36,894 nt of DNA, taken from NCBI GenBank assembly GCA_036351335.1, contig JAZBOW010000165.1, positions 1-36,894 on the forward strand, in the 5' to 3' direction. Numbering within the stretch: position 1 is the first letter of the stretch; every line of letters begins with the position of its first letter. This document shows positions 7,035 through 16,437 of the stretch, one piece after another. A program made the translations under genes and the position numbers. This DNA is from UBA4459 sp036351335 (GTDB lineage: Bacteria; Bacteroidota; Bacteroidia; Bacteroidales; F082). The notes beneath the pieces were generated by a model that saw only the letters and a list, made by a program, of their open reading frames with translations, did no database searches and was not told the DNA's origin.

Positions 7035-9698
7035 ATGAGAAAAATATTTTTTTGCTTCTTATTTTTGTTTTTTATTGCCGCCCAAAGCCATGCCACCCAC
7101 CAGCGTGCAGCCGAAATTACTTATAAACATATTTCAGGCCTTACTTTTGAGTTTACGATCACAATGTACACAAGAACATCAAGCCCTGCCGACGACACAA
7201 GGACCTTCATGCCTATTTCATGGGGCGATGGAACAGGAAGTGATATTGAAAGAATTGTTTTTGAGCCCATACAGGATGTGTACGACATTACCTATAATTT
7301 ATATAAGGGTACCCACACTTTTCCTGCGCCGGGCAATTATTTGATCTCTGTGGAGGATCCAAATCGCAACAACGGCGTAAACAACATCCCCAATTCGGTG
7401 AATGTACCCATGTACATAGAAACAGAAATCGTGATCAACCCGTTTTTGGGATATAACAATTCAGTCCAATTGTTAAATCCGCCCATCGACCAGGGTTGCG
7501 CGGGAAAACCCTTCATCCACAACCCGGGCGCTTACGATCCTGATGGGGATAGTTTATCATACCGTCTGGTGATTTGCAAAGGTGCCGGTGGTTTTGACAT
7601 CCCGGGTTATACATTTCCTTTGGCATCCGATACTTTTGCCATCAATCAGATAAGCGGGGATGTATTTTGGCAAACACCCATTTTACAAGGAGAATACAAT
7701 GTAGCTTTTGTGATTGATGAATGGAGATACGGGTACAAAATTGGTTCAGTAAGGCGTGATATGCAAATAAATATTGTGGCATGTGATCATGACCCTCCGG
7801 AAATTTATACAATTGAAGATACCTGCGTGGTAGCAGGTGATTTTCTGCAGTTTGACGTAATGGCGATTGACCCTGATGGTACTAATGTAACCCTTACGGC
7901 TTTCGGAGGTGCTTTTGAACAGGCAGAAAACCCGGCCTATATGGAACCTGATCCGGCCAGCGGAAATGACACGATTACTGCCACGTTCAACTGGCCCACC
8001 ACCTGCAAACATGTGCGGCTTGAACCATATTCAACTGTTTTTAAAGCCACAGATAATGGACTGCCCGTAAATCTGGTAAATTTCAAAACCGTTTTTATAC
8101 AAGTGATTGCACCTGCACCTGAAAACCTGGAGGCAAGTGCACTGGGTATTGGTATAAATCTGGAATGGGAAAAGAGTATTTGTGAAAATGCCATCGGATA
8201 TAAAATTTACAGAAGAAGTGGTGAATCAGGATGGGAACCGGATTATTGCGAAACAGGAGTTCCGGCATACACAGGTTTTCGGCTGATACATGAAATTGAT
8301 GACATCAACACAACCAACTTTAGAGATGATAACAACGGCAACGGATTGGTGCATGGAATTAATTATTGCTATCGCGTTACCGCATTTTTCTATGACGAAG
8401 CGGAAAGCTATGCGTCAAACGAAGCATGTGCCTATTTAAAAAGGGATGTGCCAATCATCACACATGTGAGTAATGACAGCCTTGATTTGCAAACAGGACA
8501 TGGCATAATTGCCTGGTCGAAACCCACGGAACTGGATACGATACAGTTTCCGGGCCCGTATAAATATCATTTGTACAGAAATGACGGACTAATCTGGAAT
8601 GCACCTGAACTTATTGCTTCTTTTAACAGCCTCAACGATACCATGTATTATGATGACGGCATTGATCTAAACGCAAATGATGGGCCATTCAGCTACAGGG
8701 TTGATCTAGAAAGTGTGCCTGTTGGGTATGTAGGGGGATCGCAAAAAGCATCTTCCGTATTTATACAAACGGCGCCCACGGATCAGGAAATTAAATTATT
8801 CTGGTTACCTGAAGTGCCATGGGTAAATGAGGAATTTATCATTTACAGGAAAGATCCAGGGGAATCTACTTATGATTCTGTTGGATATACAACTGTACCC
8901 TTTTTCAACGACACCGGCTTAATAAATAATGAATCTTATTGTTATTATATCAAAGCCATTGGGCATTATTCGCTGCCCGGCTTGGTTGATCCACTCATCA
9001 ATTTCTCGCAATTAACCTGCGCCATACCAATTGATAATGTGCCACCATGTGCACCGGTATTGTCAGGGTCGACTGTCTGTGATGACAATACTAACCGGTT
9101 AAAAATGATCATTCCTATTGACACTTGTGAATATCATCAATCCTGTTTCGATTGCGCTGCATGTGATTGTGATGCAGAAAGATATGACATTTATTACATG
9201 CAAAGCCTTACCGATGACTTTACACTAATTGGTTCATCTGATTATATCTATAACGACACTATTTATTTTGATCACAGAAACCTGGAATCAGTAATTGGAT
9301 GTTATGCGGTTACCGCGGTTGATTCATTAGGAAATGTCAGTGACACAAGTAATATATTTTGTGTTGATTATGAGGCTTGCCCTGCCTACTGTTTACCCAA
9401 TGTATTCACGCCGAATAATGATGGCTTCAATGAACTCTTTGTGCCAATGGATTGTGAAAATGGGGGACCTTCAAACCCATATGCAAATGTGGAACGTGTT
9501 GACATGACCATCTTTAACAGATGGGGAAAGATCATGTATACAACAGATGATCCGATGATTAATTGGGATGGCAAAAACCAGGAGAATAATCAGGATTGTC
9601 CGGCAGCACCCTACTTTTATATCTGTGATGCATACATAATCACTTTTGAAGGTTTAAAGAAACAAACACTTCAGGGATCCATTACGATTGTAAGATAA
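7035..9698 (+). CDS. Large secreted protein with gliding-motility-type (T9SS type B) C-terminal domain
   Basis: An 887-residue surface or secreted protein. It starts with a signal peptide (K-I-F-F-C-F-L-F-L-F-F then A-Q-S-H-A). The mature start T-H-Q-R-A-A-E-I-T-Y-K and a W-G-D-G-T-G loop are typical of PKD-like repeat proteins found with the gliding-associated C-terminal family. Ig-like modules lead into three fibronectin type III-like modules (about 365-470, 475-590, 595-680), each with a Y-K-I-Y-R-R or Y-R-K-type strand. The last 90 residues open with N-V-F-T-P-N-N-D-G-F-N-E, contain I-F-N-R-W-G-K and W-D-G-K-N, and end in V-R: the CHU_C / type B signal used by the T9SS. Ligand or role is unknown; adhesion is a guess. 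The gene stands alone between the divergent RSH gene and the convergent GAPDH gene. Confidence 0.9.
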   Translation: MRKIFFCFLFLFFIAAQSHATHQRAAEITYKHISGLTFEFTITMYTRTSSPADDTRTFMPISWGDGTGSDIERIVFEPIQDVYDITYNLYKGTHTFPAPGNYLISVEDPNRNNGVNNIPNSVNVPMYIETEIVINPFLGYNNSVQLLNPPIDQGCAGKPFIHNPGAYDPDGDSLSYRLVICKGAGGFDIPGYTFPLASDTFAINQISGDVFWQTPILQGEYNVAFVIDEWRYGYKIGSVRRDMQINIVACDHDPPEIYTIEDTCVVAGDFLQFDVMAIDPDGTNVTLTAFGGAFEQAENPAYMEPDPASGNDTITATFNWPTTCKHVRLEPYSTVFKATDNGLPVNLVNFKTVFIQVIAPAPENLEASALGIGINLEWEKSICENAIGYKIYRRSGESGWEPDYCETGVPAYTGFRLIHEIDDINTTNFRDDNNGNGLVHGINYCYRVTAFFYDEAESYASNEACAYLKRDVPIITHVSNDSLDLQTGHGIIAWSKPTELDTIQFPGPYKYHLYRNDGLIWNAPELIASFNSLNDTMYYDDGIDLNANDGPFSYRVDLESVPVGYVGGSQKASSVFIQTAPTDQEIKLFWLPEVPWVNEEFIIYRKDPGESTYDSVGYTTVPFFNDTGLINNESYCYYIKAIGHYSLPGLVDPLINFSQLTCAIPIDNVPPCAPVLSGSTVCDDNTNRLKMIIPIDTCEYHQSCFDCAACDCDAERYDIYYMQSLTDDFTLIGSSDYIYNDTIYFDHRNLESVIGCYAVTAVDSLGNVSDTSNIFCVDYEACPAYCLPNVFTPNNDGFNELFVPMDCENGGPSNPYANVERVDMTIFNRWGKIMYTTDDPMINWDGKNQENNQDCPAAPYFYICDAYIITFEGLKKQTLQGSITIVR

Positions 9699-9700
9699 AT

Positions 9701-9730
9701 AAAAAAAGCTGCCCCGTACGAGGCAGCTTT
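9701..9730. terminator. Bidirectional terminator between the T9SS cargo gene and gap
   Basis: AAAGCTGCC (9705-9713) and GGCAGCTTT (9722-9730) form a 9-bp stem with an 8-base loop. On the minus strand it is followed by a long T run, on the plus strand by CGTCTTTT. It separates two convergent genes. Confidence 0.88.
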
Positions 9731-9750
9731 CGTCTTTTAACAATAAATTT

Positions 9751-10758
9751 TTAGAAATTGAACAATCCGATCAGGTCGACAACGCGGGCTGAATATCCCC
9801 ATTCGTTATCATACCAAGAAAGCACTTTCACTGTCTTTCCCTGCACCATAATGGCACTGGCATCATAAATGGATGAATGTTCGTTGTGGATAATGTCCAC
9901 AGAAACAATTGGATCTTCGGTATATTCTAAAATGCCTTTCATTGGTCCATCAGCAGCTTCTTTCATGGCTGCATTGATCTCATCTTTGGAAGCCTCGGTT
10001 TTTAAGTTCACTACCAGGTCAACCAACGAACCGGTTGGCGTAGGAATACGAACAGCCATACCATCCAGTTTTCCATTTAAATCAGGAATGATCTTGCCGA
10101 CTGCTTTAGCGGCCCCGGTAGTTGTAGGTATTTGTGAGACGGCTGCTGAGCGTGCTCTTCTTAAATCTGAATGAGGTGCATCCAGTATTCTTTGGTCATT
10201 TGTATAAGCATGAATGGTGGTCATCAAACCGTTTTCAATTCCGAACCTGTCGTTCAACACTTTGGCAACCGGTGCCAGGCAGTTGGTTGTACATGAGGCA
10301 TTTGAAACACACTGGTCCTCGTCACGTAATTCGTTCTCGTTTACACCAAGTACGATCATTCTGTCAATTTCATCTTTGGCGGGCACCGTTAAAACAACTT
10401 TTTTCGCGCCATTTTTCAGGTGGTCACCATAACCGCCTTTGTTGCTTTCTTTCACACGAAAAATACCTGTTGCTTCAACCACAACATCCGGGGTTTGTAA
10501 CCATTTTATATCTATCGGTGATCTTTCTGCAGTTACTGGAACTGATCTTCCGTTTACAATCAAATTATTTGCATCATAAGTAACCGTTCCATTAAATTTA
10601 CCCTGTGTTGAATCATATTTGAGTAAATGTGCTAGTGTTTTAGTATCAGTAAGATCGTTAATACCGACAACTTCCATGTTAGATTTTTCTTCAACCAATT
10701 TGAATACGTTTCTTCCTATGCGTCCGAATCCGTTAATTCCAATTTTAATCTTTGTCAT
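9751..10758 (-). CDS. gap: Glyceraldehyde-3-phosphate dehydrogenase, type I
   Basis: Converts glyceraldehyde 3-phosphate to 1,3-bisphosphoglycerate in glycolysis and runs in reverse in gluconeogenesis. The N-terminus G-I-N-G-F-G-R-I-G-R is the Rossmann nucleotide loop. The active-site S-N-A-S-C-T-T-N-C-L-A-P places the catalytic Cys at 156, with His183 in T-I-H-A-Y-T. Asp35 after the second strand is the residue usually linked to NAD rather than NADP use. Length of 335 residues is standard. It is transcribed alone and is divergent from the dikinase-like gene, with overlapping promoter zones at 10813-10849. Confidence 0.97.
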   Translation of the reverse strand: MTKIKIGINGFGRIGRNVFKLVEEKSNMEVVGINDLTDTKTLAHLLKYDSTQGKFNGTVTYDANNLIVNGRSVPVTAERSPIDIKWLQTPDVVVEATGIFRVKESNKGGYGDHLKNGAKKVVLTVPAKDEIDRMIVLGVNENELRDEDQCVSNASCTTNCLAPVAKVLNDRFGIENGLMTTIHAYTNDQRILDAPHSDLRRARSAAVSQIPTTTGAAKAVGKIIPDLNGKLDGMAVRIPTPTGSLVDLVVNLKTEASKDEINAAMKEAADGPMKGILEYTEDPIVSVDIIHNEHSSIYDASAIMVQGKTVKVLSWYDNEWGYSARVVDLIGLFNF

Positions 10759-10812
10759 TTTTGCGATTTTATAAATTAAACTTTAGTTTTCCATTTAATG
10801 GCCGAGATACTT

Positions 10813-10820
10813 TATCTTTG
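10813..10820 (+). promoter_or_regulatory. -7 element TATCTTTG for the dikinase-like gene
   Basis: TATCTTTG matches the consensus exactly; the start of transcription would be near 10827, giving a leader of about 60 bases before the ATG at 10889. A T-rich stretch lies about 20 bases upstream. Confidence 0.5.
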
Positions 10821-10841
10821 TTTCTCAGCTTTTAAGCTTAG

Positions 10842-10849
10842 CAAAAGTA
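10842..10849 (-). promoter_or_regulatory. -7 element TACTTTTG for gap
   Basis: TACTTTTG on the minus strand predicts a transcript start near 10836 and a leader of about 78 bases. Because the opposing promoter for the dikinase-like gene starts near 10827, the two 5' ends would overlap by roughly ten bases. Confidence 0.45.
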
Positions 10850-10888
10850 TTAATAATAATTGTGAGCATTTAGCTTAGTCAGCCATAT

Positions 10889-13800
10889 ATGGAAGAAAAA
10901 TTCGTATCAAAAGCGCTTGAAGCCAATCTGGCAGAAACCCGTTATAAGGATATAAAAATACCTCCTGAATATCAGTCATTTATAGACCTGTCAAAAAAAT
11001 ACTACGGCATCCATAAACGTGCAAACGATTGCATCATTGAATTTCAACATCCATTCTCCAATAAAAAGTTTGTGGCTGAAGAGCTAAGAAGCATCCTTTT
11101 AACAGATTTATGGTTTTATTTAGGACTTGAGAATGCGGATGAAGCGCTGCAAACTCCTGTCAAACTGATGAGGGAACTGCTTCTGAGCTGCAATAATCCG
11201 AAACTGAAAGTAATGATCATCAGGACACTACTGGAGTTTATTGATGCACTTTCGAAAGATAAAAACCCGCATTTTCATCTTATCGGCAACTGCCTTAACA
11301 CCTTAGATGACGGTTTCAAGTCGGATACAAGAAGTTTTATAATGGCTTCAAAATATATTAAAAGATACTTGCAACAGGAAGCTGATCAGCCGGAGTTAAA
11401 AGACAAAATACTTTCATTAACAAAAGCTGTTTATACGGAAAATATTCAATTCTGGAAAAAAAGCTCAGATATTGACAAGTGGATAAAACAGGAAAATGAT
11501 ATTTTAAAAACAGACGTCAAGGCTTTACAATCTAAAATTGGGAAGACATGGTTTTCAGTACTTGCAAATCAGGTAGAAAAAGCTGACAACTGGCATGGAC
11601 TGGTTAAAGAAACACCGGATTATGACCAGGTAGCTGAATGTTTTGCCAATTCGGTTGATGTGTTAAGCACCTTCATCGAGAAATTTCATTTTATTTTTTA
11701 CCTGCTGCAACTGGATGGCATGCAGGCCCACCAGGAAAGGTTGATCTGGAAGCTGAATAAAATGTTAAGGCAAACCATTGAAGAACTTGAAAAAGAAGAT
11801 ATCCGTCCATTCATAAATACGGTTTTTGAATTTGCCGAACCATTGCGTGCTGCGCACGGGTCATCCATTCTTGACATGTTCCTGACGGTGGGTAAAGAGG
11901 TCATCGAACTGAATAGGGAGGGGAAGGTGGATCTGGTAAGCTATTATGAGAACAAATTGATTGATTTCGGCTTCGAAACACCCGGTATGGTATACGTAAA
12001 TGAAGACTGGCAATTATCAGTCAACCAAAACCATATAAAGAATATCAGGGTCTGGCTCGATTTAATAGAGTATTCTGAGTCAGAAATGGAAAAACTTTTA
12101 AGCGCATTGATCGTGAACCTGCGTATTGGTGGCATTTTCATAAGTGATACTGACCTATTCCAACGGGAGATCACAAAGATTCTGAATTCGAACATTGCAC
12201 CTTTTTATAAGAAAGTTAAACAACTAACACGAATATTTCCCGTCTATTTTAATGAAATTGGTGCCGAAGGTGAAATCAGGAAAGTAACTACCACCATTGA
12301 CGAAATTTATCACCGTCAGGACAAACTGGTGCATTTTCTGCGAAAACAGGTGCATACGGAAAGTAATAATACACTGATCGGACTGACCTTAAAAGTGTTT
12401 AAATTCTGGCACGACGGTGACCTTGAAAGTCTGAAACCCATTTTACCACAAAATGTATTCAATACGATTGACAAGGAAAGTATCTGGTTCGCACCCATCC
12501 ACCAGATGGTGAAAAAATTATGCGAATTAAATGATAGTACACCTGAAGACCTCCTGGCACTTGATGAAGTAAGCTATAAGAAACTGACTGACAAGCTTCC
12601 TGATGGAAATTCAAAAGATAAGGAACGGCTACGGGATATTCATTTATTATACGCCTTTCTCAAAGAGAAGTATTCATTCGAGACAGTTGACATTACTGAA
12701 TTACTGACGCGTTTTCCTTTTATCAACGAATCGGAGATAAAAAAATTAAAAAAGGCACTGAAAGAAGAAGATTTTGAAACTTCGTTAAAGTTGATCTATT
12801 CTTTCATGAACCAGTTGAAGACGATAATTGTTGACCCAACACCCAGCCAGAGTTGGGAAAACATCTACCATAAACGTCATATCGCCATTGGTATTCCATC
12901 CATGTATGGTGTGTACCGCGAAACCAAATTTGAAGCGCTGGGTCTTACATTTAGGCTTGAAAATGTGGCCACACGGCTGATGGAGAAAGTGGTTGAAGGC
13001 ATCAACCTGAATTATATTTCAGCCAAAACCCTAGACGATATTTACTTTATCCTCGATTATTTCAGGGAAGGACTTGAACTGGATGGTATCACCAACCAAA
13101 GCTTTGAAGCCAACCTGATCATGCTGAAATACAGTTTAAGTTCACAAAGTTTCTCATTTGACCAGTATGTGAACATTTTCCAGTTTATTGCCGAGGATGT
13201 GAAACGCATCCTTATCAAATACTTCCTAAAAACCTATGAAATCCCATTGCGAACGGTTATTCCACAATTATTTAATGGTTCAAAAAAATACACTGAAAAA
13301 GAGATCGTACAATTGGTCAATAAAGAATCAGAGAAATTTTACAGGGATGTGATTGCCGAGGCCTTTTTGATGCAGCCGCTGGACAATTTTATTTCCAGGA
13401 TATTGGAATCATTGAGAAAAATGACAGACAACCTGCCTCCTGAAACCATTCACGAGGTGATGTCTTACAATTCCAATCTGATCATCACTCGTTTGCAAAA
13501 ACCGAACCCGCTGGTCGACAACCAGGTATTTCTTGGCTCCAAAGCCTACCATTTAAAGAACTTGCGTATTGCCGGATTTCCAATTCCACCCGGATTTGTG
13601 CTAACAACGGAGATCTTTCGTCGACGAAAAGCCATTCTGGGTCATCCCGAACTTAAAAAGGAAATGCACGACCTAATCAGGAAGCATCTTCATTTTGTTG
13701 AAAAAGGATCACGCAAACAATTCGGAAACCCTCAAAACCCTTTGTTGCTTTCGGTTCGCTCAGGATCAGCCATATCTATGCCCGGAGCAATGGACACATT

Positions 13801-15010
13801 CCTAAATGTGGGCATGAACGATGAGATCACTGAAAGTCTCAGTAAAATTCAGGGTTTTGCCTGGTCGGCATGGGACTCATACCGACGGTTATTGCAAAGC
13901 TGGGGAATGGCCTACGGGCTTAGCCGTGATGTGTTCGATGAAGTTATGGACAAATATAAAGTCGAATTTAAGGCATTGCAGAAAGCGGATCTGAGCCCGG
14001 AGTCGATGAAAAAAATTGCGTTTGCCTATAAAAAAACGCTGGAAAAGAACCACATCCTATTTGAAGAAGACTTGTTTAAACAACTTATTACGACCATAAA
14101 CCTGGTATTCGATTCCTGGTCATCCGACCGGGCCAAAGCTTACCGTGAGCATCTGGAAATTGCCGACGAATGGGGAACAGCCGTTATCGTACAGCGAATG
14201 GTATTTGGAAATATTCAGAAAAATTCGGGTACAGGTGTTGTATTTACTCAAAACCCGAAAAAGAAAAAACATGGTGTGAATCTGTACGGCGATTTTACCT
14301 TGCAAAGCCAGGGCGAAGATATTGTGGCCGGACTTGTGAAGCCTCTACCGGTAAGCAATAGCCAACGATCAAACAGCCATGAAAAGGAAAAAACCTTACA
14401 GGATACTTTTCCCCAAATCTACCAGCGCATGTATGATATGTCAACCGAACTGATTGAAGAATATGGTTATAGTCCACAGGAAATAGAATTTACTTTTGAA
14501 TCAGAAAATCCTGATGATTTATACATTCTTCAGACCCGCGACCTGGATATGGCAGCCTCACAGCCGGTTGAAATTTTCAGTATCCCCATTGAGCAGATGA
14601 CTTTGGCCGGTCGCGGACTCGGTATTGGCGGCAGTGCTATGAATGGCCGGGTGGCATTCGATCTGAAAGATATTTCCGCGCTGCGCAAACAATATCCTGA
14701 CGAAATGGTGATACTTGTTCGGCCCGACACCGTGCCCGACGACATCAGCATGATATTCGAAACAGATGGTTTGCTCACAGGGAAGGGGGGTGCAACTTCA
14801 CATGCCGCTGTTACTGCTGTGCGACTTGGCATCACTTCGGTAGTTAATTGCACCAGTTTGGAAGTGTTTGAGGAAAAGAAAAAATGCCGCCTGAACGATT
14901 TCACTTTCAATGTAGGTGATAAAATTGCGATCGATGGCAATCTTGGAAATGTGTACAAGGGACACTACCCGATTGAAAGTGAACAGAACTATACCGATTT
15001 CAGGTATTAG
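10889..15010 (+). CDS. PPDK-like ATP-grasp and phosphohistidine protein with a long unrecognised N-terminus, no PEP barrel
   Basis: A 1373-residue protein. Residues from about 872 to the end match the first two parts of pyruvate phosphate dikinase: an ATP-grasp with F-L-G-S-K (Lys885), S-V-R-S-G-S-A-I-S-M-P-G (Arg957), Glu1200 in I-E-F-T-F-E and Gln1215 in L-Q-T-R, then a swivelling domain with G-G-A-T-S-H-A-A-V, where His1305 would carry the phosphate. The C-terminal PEP/pyruvate-binding TIM barrel of PPDK is absent; the protein ends about 68 residues after His1305. Residues 1-870 are rich in charged, helix-forming sequence and match no domain I can name. The catalytic core thus looks active, but the acceptor is unknown. 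The neighbours gap and hisS give no firm hint. Alternatives are a scaffold or a regulator of phosphate transfer; it should not be called ppdK. Confidence 0.85.
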   Translation: MEEKFVSKALEANLAETRYKDIKIPPEYQSFIDLSKKYYGIHKRANDCIIEFQHPFSNKKFVAEELRSILLTDLWFYLGLENADEALQTPVKLMRELLLSCNNPKLKVMIIRTLLEFIDALSKDKNPHFHLIGNCLNTLDDGFKSDTRSFIMASKYIKRYLQQEADQPELKDKILSLTKAVYTENIQFWKKSSDIDKWIKQENDILKTDVKALQSKIGKTWFSVLANQVEKADNWHGLVKETPDYDQVAECFANSVDVLSTFIEKFHFIFYLLQLDGMQAHQERLIWKLNKMLRQTIEELEKEDIRPFINTVFEFAEPLRAAHGSSILDMFLTVGKEVIELNREGKVDLVSYYENKLIDFGFETPGMVYVNEDWQLSVNQNHIKNIRVWLDLIEYSESEMEKLLSALIVNLRIGGIFISDTDLFQREITKILNSNIAPFYKKVKQLTRIFPVYFNEIGAEGEIRKVTTTIDEIYHRQDKLVHFLRKQVHTESNNTLIGLTLKVFKFWHDGDLESLKPILPQNVFNTIDKESIWFAPIHQMVKKLCELNDSTPEDLLALDEVSYKKLTDKLPDGNSKDKERLRDIHLLYAFLKEKYSFETVDITELLTRFPFINESEIKKLKKALKEEDFETSLKLIYSFMNQLKTIIVDPTPSQSWENIYHKRHIAIGIPSMYGVYRETKFEALGLTFRLENVATRLMEKVVEGINLNYISAKTLDDIYFILDYFREGLELDGITNQSFEANLIMLKYSLSSQSFSFDQYVNIFQFIAEDVKRILIKYFLKTYEIPLRTVIPQLFNGSKKYTEKEIVQLVNKESEKFYRDVIAEAFLMQPLDNFISRILESLRKMTDNLPPETIHEVMSYNSNLIITRLQKPNPLVDNQVFLGSKAYHLKNLRIAGFPIPPGFVLTTEIFRRRKAILGHPELKKEMHDLIRKHLHFVEKGSRKQFGNPQNPLLLSVRSGSAISMPGAMDTFLNVGMNDEITESLSKIQGFAWSAWDSYRRLLQSWGMAYGLSRDVFDEVMDKYKVEFKALQKADLSPESMKKIAFAYKKTLEKNHILFEEDLFKQLITTINLVFDSWSSDRAKAYREHLEIADEWGTAVIVQRMVFGNIQKNSGTGVVFTQNPKKKKHGVNLYGDFTLQSQGEDIVAGLVKPLPVSNSQRSNSHEKEKTLQDTFPQIYQRMYDMSTELIEEYGYSPQEIEFTFESENPDDLYILQTRDLDMAASQPVEIFSIPIEQMTLAGRGLGIGGSAMNGRVAFDLKDISALRKQYPDEMVILVRPDTVPDDISMIFETDGLLTGKGGATSHAAVTAVRLGITSVVNCTSLEVFEEKKKCRLNDFTFNVGDKIAIDGNLGNVYKGHYPIESEQNYTDFRY

Positions 15011-15021
15011 CATCAAATTAC

Positions 15022-15029
15022 TACTTTTG
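15022..15029 (+). promoter_or_regulatory. -7 element TACTTTTG for hisS-hutH
   Basis: TACTTTTG lies 12 bases after the dikinase-like stop codon and 37 bases before the hisS ATG. Transcription would start near 15036. A T-tract and A-tract (15047-15060) follow in the leader. Confidence 0.5.
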
Positions 15030-15066
15030 CATTCGCAAATCAGGTCTTTTTTTTTAAAAAGTCATT

Positions 15067-16431
15067 ATGGCCCAAAAATCTTCAGTACCCAAAGGCACAC
15101 GCGATTTCTCACCGGAAGAAATGGTGCGGCGGAATTATATTTTTAATACCATAAAAACCGTGTTTCAAAATTATGGTTACCTGCCAATCGAAACACCGGC
15201 TATGGAACATCTTTCCACATTAATGGGTAAATATGGAGAAGAGGGTGACCGTTTGTTATTTAAAGTTCTGAATTCAGGGGACTTCCTTAAAAACCTGGAT
15301 CAAAATGATATTGAATCAAAAAATCTAAGCCAAATTGCAACAGTAATTGCCGAAAAAGGATTACGGTACGACCTCACCGTGCCTTTCGCCAGATATGTGG
15401 TCCAGCATTTGAATGAAATTACATTTCCTTTTAAGAGATACCAGATACAGCCTGTTTGGAGAGCCGATCGTCCGCAAAAAGGGCGTTACCGAGAATTCTA
15501 CCAGTGCGATGTGGATGTGATTGGTTCTAATTCCTTGCTAAATGAAGTGGAACTGATCAGGATGATCGATGATATATTTTCCGTCCTAGGTATTGATGTA
15601 ACCATTAAACTCAATAACCGGAAGATTCTAAGCGGTATCGCAGAAATAATCGGCGCTCCTGATAAAATGATAGATATAACCATCGCCATTGATAAAATTG
15701 AAAAAATCGGTTTTGATTTGGTGATTGAAGAACTGAAAAGCAAAGAAATTAGTCATGAAGCCATCGAAAAACTCAAACCCATTCTTCAGCTAAAAGGCAT
15801 GCTGAAAGAGAAGTTTCCGAAGCTTCAGGAAATCCTGCATGATTCGGAAACTGGCATGAAAGGACTTGAAGAAACCATGACGGTGATGCGCTATTTGAAA
15901 GATCTTGAACTAAAAGCTAAATGGCAACTCGACCTCACGCTTGCCCGTGGGCTCGAATATTACACAGGAATGATTATTGAGGTGGTGTCAAATAAAGTGC
16001 AGATGGGCAGTGTTTGCGGCGGCGGTCGCTACGATGACCTTACCGGCATTTTTGGCTTGCCAAATGTTTCGGGTGTGGGTGTATCATTTGGTGCCGACCG
16101 TATTTATGACGTTTTGAATGAGCTTGAACGCTTTCCTGATGAAGTAACACATACAACTGACCTGATGCTTGTTAACTTTGGAGATCATGAAGCCGCTTTC
16201 TCATTAAGCATCCTCAAAAAACTGCATCAATCTGGCATAAAGGCCGAACTATATCCTGATGCAGCTAAGATGAAAAAACAAATGAAGTATGCTAATCAAA
16301 AAGGCATCAAATACGTGATGTTGATTGGCGAAGAAGAAATGAAGTCGGGAATCTATTCATTAAAAGATATGGAAAAAGGTAACCAGGTAAAAGGAAACCT
16401 TGAAGAGATTATCTCCCTTATAAAAGCATAA
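15067..16431 (+). CDS. hisS: Histidyl-tRNA synthetase
   Basis: Class II aminoacyl-tRNA synthetase charging tRNA-His in the cytoplasm. The N-terminus P-K-G-T-R-D-F-S-P-E is diagnostic. Motif 2 is seen as W-R-A-D-R-P-Q-K-G-R-Y-R-E-F-Y-Q-C-D with R-Y-D-L-T-V-P-F-A-R just before it. The histidine-specific L-A-R-G-L-E-Y-Y-T-G lies at 292-301, and G-G-G-R-Y-D-D-L soon after belongs to motif 3. A C-terminal anticodon-binding domain fills about 360-454. Length is normal for Bacteroidota forms, which carry an insertion around 190-260. The hutH gene begins only six bases after its stop, so both are probably made from one transcript. Confidence 0.97.
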   Translation: MAQKSSVPKGTRDFSPEEMVRRNYIFNTIKTVFQNYGYLPIETPAMEHLSTLMGKYGEEGDRLLFKVLNSGDFLKNLDQNDIESKNLSQIATVIAEKGLRYDLTVPFARYVVQHLNEITFPFKRYQIQPVWRADRPQKGRYREFYQCDVDVIGSNSLLNEVELIRMIDDIFSVLGIDVTIKLNNRKILSGIAEIIGAPDKMIDITIAIDKIEKIGFDLVIEELKSKEISHEAIEKLKPILQLKGMLKEKFPKLQEILHDSETGMKGLEETMTVMRYLKDLELKAKWQLDLTLARGLEYYTGMIIEVVSNKVQMGSVCGGGRYDDLTGIFGLPNVSGVGVSFGADRIYDVLNELERFPDEVTHTTDLMLVNFGDHEAAFSLSILKKLHQSGIKAELYPDAAKMKKQMKYANQKGIKYVMLIGEEEMKSGIYSLKDMEKGNQVKGNLEEIISLIKA

Positions 16432-16437
16432 CAAATT

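Noticed and set aside
10889..15010. Calling the 1373-residue protein pyruvate phosphate dikinase
   Set aside because: The PEP/pyruvate-binding barrel is absent, so the classical reaction is not supported by the sequence.
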